Origin: DAIPKP01 sp964545875
Lineage (GTDB): Bacteria > Synergistota > Synergistia > Synergistales > Aminiphilaceae
Direction of reading: 5' to 3'
NCBI GenBank assembly: GCA_964545875.1
Contig: CAZJHH010000009.1
Coordinates: 1-64,000 of the forward strand
DNA: 64,000 nucleotides
Shown: positions 60,388-64,000 of the stretch, piece by piece
Position numbering within the stretch: position 1 is the first letter of the stretch
Layout: every line of letters begins with the position of its first letter
The notes under the pieces: generated by a model
Databases searched by the model: none
Told to the model about the DNA's origin: nothing
What the model saw: only the letters and a program-made list of their open reading frames with translations
Position numbers and translations under genes: made by a program

Positions 60388-61527
60388 TCAGAGCCGCAGC
60401 TCCCCCAGCACGAGATTGCACAACCCCATGACGTTGATATTTTTCTGGAAAAGATTCCAGGCCGCATCCCCCTCCAGGGTGTTCTCGGGCTGTCCGTAGT
60501 TGGTGAGGTAGATTACCGCCAGATCGTACTCGGGATCCAGGTAGAGAAAGGTTCCCGCCCCGCCCATTTTGCCGATTCCCCGGGAAGAGCAGAGATCTCC
60601 GAAGAAGGAGAAGGGAGATTGGGCATACTCCCAGAACCAGACCTTGGGGCCGCTCAGAATGTAGTGCAGATACGAAACCGGCTCCTCGCAAAGATTGGGA
60701 TTGGTGATTTCTCCGGTCATCCGCTCTGCGGCGAGGGGGCCCAGAACCCGCATCCCCTCCAGAGTTCCTTCCTGCAAGATCATCCGGGAAAAGCGCAGCA
60801 TGTCCCGGGCAGTGGAAAAGATGCCGTCGGAGCCCAGAATTTCTCCCATATTATGCTCCAGATCCTGGCAGAGCTGGCCCCGCAGAGGCCGGCGGCTTTC
60901 GGAAATGCCGGTATCCGCGCATTCTTCCCTGTTCGGAGGGCAATAGAAGGTTCGGTTCATTCCAAGGGGTTCGAAGAAATATTTTCGGGCTCCCTCCTGA
61001 AGATCCATTCCTGAAATGCGTTCCAGGGCCTTTCCCAGAAGGCGGCAGGAAACATCGCTGTAGAAGACCCGGCTTCCCGGAGAGGTTTCCAGAGGCTGCT
61101 CGTAGTGACATTGCCAGCATTTTTGCATATCCCCCGCCGCGGCGGCGGCTTCGGATCCCGGAGGATCCAGAAGAGAAATGCCCCCGGTAAAGTTCAGCAT
61201 GTCCCGAAAGGTGACCCTCTTTTTTTCCTCGGAAGTGGCGAACTCCGGGAGATACTCCGCCAGCCGGTCCTCCAGGCAGAGCCTTCCCTCTTCCAGAAGC
61301 TTGAAAGCCAGAGGAAGGGTGACCATAACCTTGGTGATGGACTCCAGATTGAACAGGGTGTTTTCGGTTACCCGATCTTCCGAACGATCCGAGCCCTTTA
61401 CCATGCTTCCCAGATACTGTTCCGCGAGGATTTCCTCTCCCCGGGCTACGATCACCTGGCATCCCGGATAATTTCCCTTCTCTACCCGGGAGGCCACGAA
61501 GTCGTGAACCTTCTCCTTCATTCTCAT
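60388..61527 (-). CDS. Class-C beta-lactamase-like serine hydrolase
   Basis: A 379-residue hydrolase. The S-x-x-K motif is seen in NLESITKVMVTLP, a YSD variant of the Tyr motif in VFYSDVSCRLLGKALE, and GGAGTFLYLDPE near the C-terminus. No signal peptide, so cytoplasmic. Such proteins are often esterases or D-amino-peptidases rather than resistance enzymes. It overlaps the BrnQ stop by 4 bases and is probably co-transcribed with it. Confidence 0.88.
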   Translation of the reverse strand: MRMKEKVHDFVASRVEKGNYPGCQVIVARGEEILAEQYLGSMVKGSDRSEDRVTENTLFNLESITKVMVTLPLAFKLLEEGRLCLEDRLAEYLPEFATSEEKKRVTFRDMLNFTGGISLLDPPGSEAAAAAGDMQKCWQCHYEQPLETSPGSRVFYSDVSCRLLGKALERISGMDLQEGARKYFFEPLGMNRTFYCPPNREECADTGISESRRPLRGQLCQDLEHNMGEILGSDGIFSTARDMLRFSRMILQEGTLEGMRVLGPLAAERMTGEITNPNLCEEPVSYLHYILSGPKVWFWEYAQSPFSFFGDLCSSRGIGKMGGAGTFLYLDPEYDLAVIYLTNYGQPENTLEGDAAWNLFQKNINVMGLCNLVLGELRL

Positions 61528-62837
61528 GCGGCTCTCCCCTTATCCTTATTTCCGGAAAAGGCGAAAAGCATCTGGGCGATCACCATGCATCCCAGGGTGG
61601 GAAGAATCCATCCCAGTCCCTGAGATCCCAGGGGAAGGGAAGCGGCGAAAGTGGAAATGGGGTTCCCGGTAATGCCGTAGAAGGAGAGCATGTCCCCCAG
61701 GCCGAAGACCAGGGCCGCCACCATGCCCACCGTAACCGCCTTGCGGATGGTATCGAAACGGTAATAGAGGGCACAGAGAATCAACAGAATAATGGAGGGG
61801 TAGATAAGCACCAGCCAGGGCACGGTGTATTTCACGATCCGGCTCAGCCCCACCAGGCCGAGAACGAAGCCGATGAGGGTGCTGGCGGTAACTACCACCC
61901 GGTACTGGAGTTTCTCGCCGCTCATCTCCTGGAACATGTCCCCCGCCATGGAAGTGATGGCCGCGGAGGTGCTGAGGCAGCTCAAGGCCATGATGATGGC
62001 AAAGCTGATAAGTCCCGCACTCCCGAGAAGCCCCTGGGCGATCTCCGTGGAGAGCACCCCGATGGAAGCCTCGGGAAAGGCCGAGCCCGAGGTGGCCCCG
62101 AGATAGACCAGCACGGTGGAGGTGATTCCCAACAGGATGGCGGTGCCCAGGCCGATGGCGTTGAGGTTTGCATTCTGCCCCTCCCGGGTGGTTATGTTTC
62201 GCATTTTCAGCTCGTGAAGCACCCATCCTCCGAAGAGAAGCGCCGCGATGGCGTTCATGGTGTTGTAGGCGTTGAGCATTCCCTCCTTGAGGGCTGTGGC
62301 GGAGCCGGGATCCACGGGGGATCCAAGAGGGCTCAATATTCCCTTGCCCACCAGAAGCACCACGAAAAGAATCAGGGCGGGGGCGAGAAGCTTGCCCAGC
62401 TTATCGATCACCGTGGCCCGGGTAAAGGCGATGTAGAAACTCAGGAGAAAGAACACCCCCAGGGTAGCCCAGAGAGGCACCGAGGGAAAGAGAGGGAGCA
62501 CCGCCATCTCGTGGGTGGCGGAGGCCACCCGGGGAAGGATGAAGAACACCGTGATAAGCACGGGAACCGCCGCATAGATGCTGCCGAAAAAACCTCCCAG
62601 GGTTCTCCGGGCGAGAGCCCCCAGAGACTGGTTCTGATGGGCACAGGCGAGATAGGCCAGCCAGACCCCGAGGCTGTTGATGATCATGTATCCCAGAGAG
62701 GCGGTAAACCAGGAGGCTCCCGTATCCCTTCCGAGAATGGGAGGAAAGATGAGATCTCCCACGCCGAAATGAGAGGAGAACATGGCTCCGCTGATAAGGA
62801 CGAGCACCGAAACGGGCAAAAGTGTTTTGTTTTTCAT
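61524..62837 (-). CDS. brnQ: Branched-chain amino acid:cation carrier (BrnQ/LIVCS family)
   Basis: A 437-residue membrane protein with about 12 helices: ISGAMFSSHFGVGDLIFPPILGRDTG and GYMIINSLGVWLAYLA are typical of LIVCS carriers, which take up Leu, Ile and Val with Na+ or H+. The start at 62837 has AAGGGAG about 10 bases upstream. A promoter is visible at 62964-62992. Stop overlaps the serine hydrolase start. Confidence 0.9.
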   Translation of the reverse strand: MKNKTLLPVSVLVLISGAMFSSHFGVGDLIFPPILGRDTGASWFTASLGYMIINSLGVWLAYLACAHQNQSLGALARRTLGGFFGSIYAAVPVLITVFFILPRVASATHEMAVLPLFPSVPLWATLGVFFLLSFYIAFTRATVIDKLGKLLAPALILFVVLLVGKGILSPLGSPVDPGSATALKEGMLNAYNTMNAIAALLFGGWVLHELKMRNITTREGQNANLNAIGLGTAILLGITSTVLVYLGATSGSAFPEASIGVLSTEIAQGLLGSAGLISFAIIMALSCLSTSAAITSMAGDMFQEMSGEKLQYRVVVTASTLIGFVLGLVGLSRIVKYTVPWLVLIYPSIILLILCALYYRFDTIRKAVTVGMVAALVFGLGDMLSFYGITGNPISTFAASLPLGSQGLGWILPTLGCMVIAQMLFAFSGNKDKGRAA

Positions 62838-62963
62838 ACGACAGAACTCCCTTCCAGAAAGCAAAATTTCTTCTCCACCAGCCGTAAGCGCCGATTCTTC
62901 CAAATCCTCGGAAAGCTTTCACCTCCTCGCTCTCTCTTTCTTTTCATGGCGCAGATCGTTACG

Positions 62964-62992
62964 AGCATATGCCAAAAGAAAAAGTATGTAAA
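62964..62992 (-). promoter_or_regulatory. Probable promoter of the brnQ unit
   Basis: Minus-strand TTTACA (62987-62992), a 17-base spacer and TATGCT (62964-62969), about 120 bases before the start codon. Confidence 0.6.
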
Positions 62993-63120
62993 CCTGAACA
63001 CTTTATCACAAAAACGCATTTCCGTACTACTCATCATGTTCTTTTCGGGCACTCTCTTTTTCGTGCCTCTCCCGGCCTCCTTCTTTGGGGGGATTCTCCT
63101 TCCGGAGCGGTTACGGGATC

Positions 63121-63149
63121 TTGCACAAAAGGGGTTTTTCCCCTATGCT
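63121..63149 (+). promoter_or_regulatory. Probable promoter of the lemA unit
   Basis: TTGCAC (63121-63126), a 17-base spacer and TATGCT (63144-63149). The spacer is itself a small palindrome AAGGGG-TTTTT-CCCCT overlapping the -10, which could be an operator or cruciform. About 120 bases before lemA. Confidence 0.6.
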
Positions 63150-63267
63150 CATGCGAATTTCTCCTTCATATTCGCCTTGACGGCGACATTTTCAGGGAAC
63201 GAAAATCGGAACCGCCGGGGAAAAACCATCTTTTACAAAGAAGAATCGAGAAAGGGGGCTTCACGAC

Positions 63268-63828
63268 ATGGAAAAGGGTTTGTATCTTTTTGGAGGGTTC
63301 CTGTTAGTCCTGGGAGCTTACGGAATCTATATCTATAACTCTCTGGTCCGGAAAAAAGCCCGGGTGGAAAACGGCTGGAGCCAGATCGACGTACAGCTCA
63401 AACGGCGCTACGACCTGATCCCCAACCTGGTGGAGACGGTAAAGGCCTACGCCGCTCACGAACGGGAGCTTTTTCAGAACATCGCCGCCCTGCGGAGCGC
63501 CGCTCACGCCGCGGCCTCCCCGGAGGAGGCCCTCCCCTTGGAAAACCAGCTTTCCGGAGCCCTGCGCTCCCTCCTGATGGTTTCGGAAAACTACCCGGAT
63601 CTCAAGGCGAACGAAAACTTTCTCGCCCTCCAGGAGGAGCTGGCCTCCACGGAAAACAAGATCGCCTTCGCCCGGCAGTACTACAACGACACGGTGAAAG
63701 AGTACAACATCGCCATCCACGTCTTTCCCAACAACCTTCTCTCCCGAAGGCTGGGCTACGAACCCCGCCCCATGTGGACCCTCGAGGATTCCTCCGAGGG
63801 AAAACCCCTGCATATCTCCTGGAGCTGA
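63268..63828 (+). CDS. LemA-family protein
   Basis: A 186-residue protein with one N-terminal membrane helix (YLFGGFLLVLGAYGIYIYNSLV), followed by the LemA signature VENGWSQIDVQLKRRYDLIPNLVETVKAYAAHE and an all-helical domain ending ARQYYNDTVKEYNIAIHVFPNNL. The role is uncertain; often paired with a membrane peptidase, as here. AAAGGGGG precedes the ATG. Confidence 0.93.
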   Translation: MEKGLYLFGGFLLVLGAYGIYIYNSLVRKKARVENGWSQIDVQLKRRYDLIPNLVETVKAYAAHERELFQNIAALRSAAHAAASPEEALPLENQLSGALRSLLMVSENYPDLKANENFLALQEELASTENKIAFARQYYNDTVKEYNIAIHVFPNNLLSRRLGYEPRPMWTLEDSSEGKPLHISWS

Positions 63829-63833
63829 CAGCC

Positions 63834-64000
63834 ATGGCAAGCTTTGAAAAACTTATGGACCACAACAAGCGCCTCAGCGTGCTGCTCTTTCTACTTCTCA
63901 TGCTGCTTCTGGGCTTCCTCGGGGCTGCGGTGGGAGTTCTCTGGGGGGGGGACTGGTATACCGGAATTCCCGTGGCTCTCGCCGTGGGGGCAATCTACTT
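63834..64000 (+). CDS. N-terminus of a membrane protein, probably M48-type peptidase partner of LemA
   Basis: An open frame from ATG at 63834 running off the window: MASFEKLMDHNKRLSVLLFL, then a long hydrophobic stretch (LLLMLLLGFLGAAVGVL) and a second one starting at GIPVALAVGAIY. It begins 5 bases after the lemA stop. LemA genes are commonly followed by HtpX-like M48 peptidases with exactly this topology, but the HExxH motif is outside the window. Confidence 0.65.
   Translation, partial: MASFEKLMDHNKRLSVLLFLLLMLLLGFLGAAVGVLWGGDWYTGIPVALAVGAIY

Noticed and set aside
1..64000. CRISPR arrays, transposases, integrases, prophage genes
   Set aside because: None seen: no regularly spaced direct repeats and no recognisable transposase, integrase or phage structural protein in the window.

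Overview
The window is a dense, moderately GC-rich bacterial chromosome segment. Gene content (amino-acid and peptide catabolism, Lrp/AsnC regulators, a BrnQ carrier, a C69 dipeptidase, secreted proteins with signal peptides, a triple-sensor hybrid kinase) fits an anaerobic amino-acid-fermenting Gram-negative such as a member of the Synergistota. This assignment is inference from content, not from a phylogenetic marker.

Layout: 1-9.7 kb is a minus-strand run: a partial tRNA-Arg, a BvgS/EvgS-like hybrid histidine kinase, a D-amino-acid-type PLP enzyme with a double nitrilase-like protein, a ferredoxin-type aldo/keto reductase, and a small motility protein with a putative metalloprotease. 10-12.5 kb is an acyl-AMP ligase/ACP/PlsC fusion. 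At about 12.69 kb two broken genes meet head-on (an Lrp tail and a beheaded aminotransferase). 13.7-19.9 kb is the pyrRBCKDFE operon with a promoter, a leader ORF and an attenuator. 19.9-21.1 kb is a YeeE/YedE pair. 22.3-29.1 kb is more AT-rich and accessory-looking: a branched-chain-type leader peptide and attenuator in front of a 54-codon orphan gene, a divergent cyclodipeptide synthase (CDPS), a solute-binding protein, a YtcJ-like amidohydrolase and an Lrp regulator. 29.2-36.6 kb is plus strand: prepilin peptidase, gpt, flavin reductase, C69 peptidase, and a trio of an unknown protein, a HisC-like aminotransferase and a GNAT-like protein. 36.6-39 kb holds gene debris, a radical SAM gene and an Lrp gene. 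39-45.2 kb has a nucleoside-type ABC transporter with amidohydrolase and nitroreductase. 45.4-50.1 kb has a PucR-type regulator, a chemoreceptor and a cyclase-family hydrolase. 50.3-58.1 kb is one aromatic operon (aroF-tyrA-aroA-aroE-aroC-aroKB-aroQ) with a Phe/Tyr/Trp-rich leader peptide and attenuator. 58-64 kb has small secreted and membrane proteins, a GNAT, TspO, a class-C serine hydrolase, BrnQ, LemA and the start of an M48-like peptidase.

Main discovery: three transcription units (pyr, aro, and a branched-chain-type unit at 22.5-23.0 kb) each begin with a strong promoter, a translated leader with a good ribosome-binding site, and an intrinsic terminator. The aro and branched-chain-type leaders share a 28-bp element (26/28 identical) directly upstream of their promoters, suggesting a common regulator in addition to attenuation. 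The branched-chain-type leader controls no recognisable biosynthetic gene, only a 54-residue protein of unknown function. Beside it, divergently transcribed, is an isolated CDPS whose catalytic residues all keep one constant offset from AlbC numbering.
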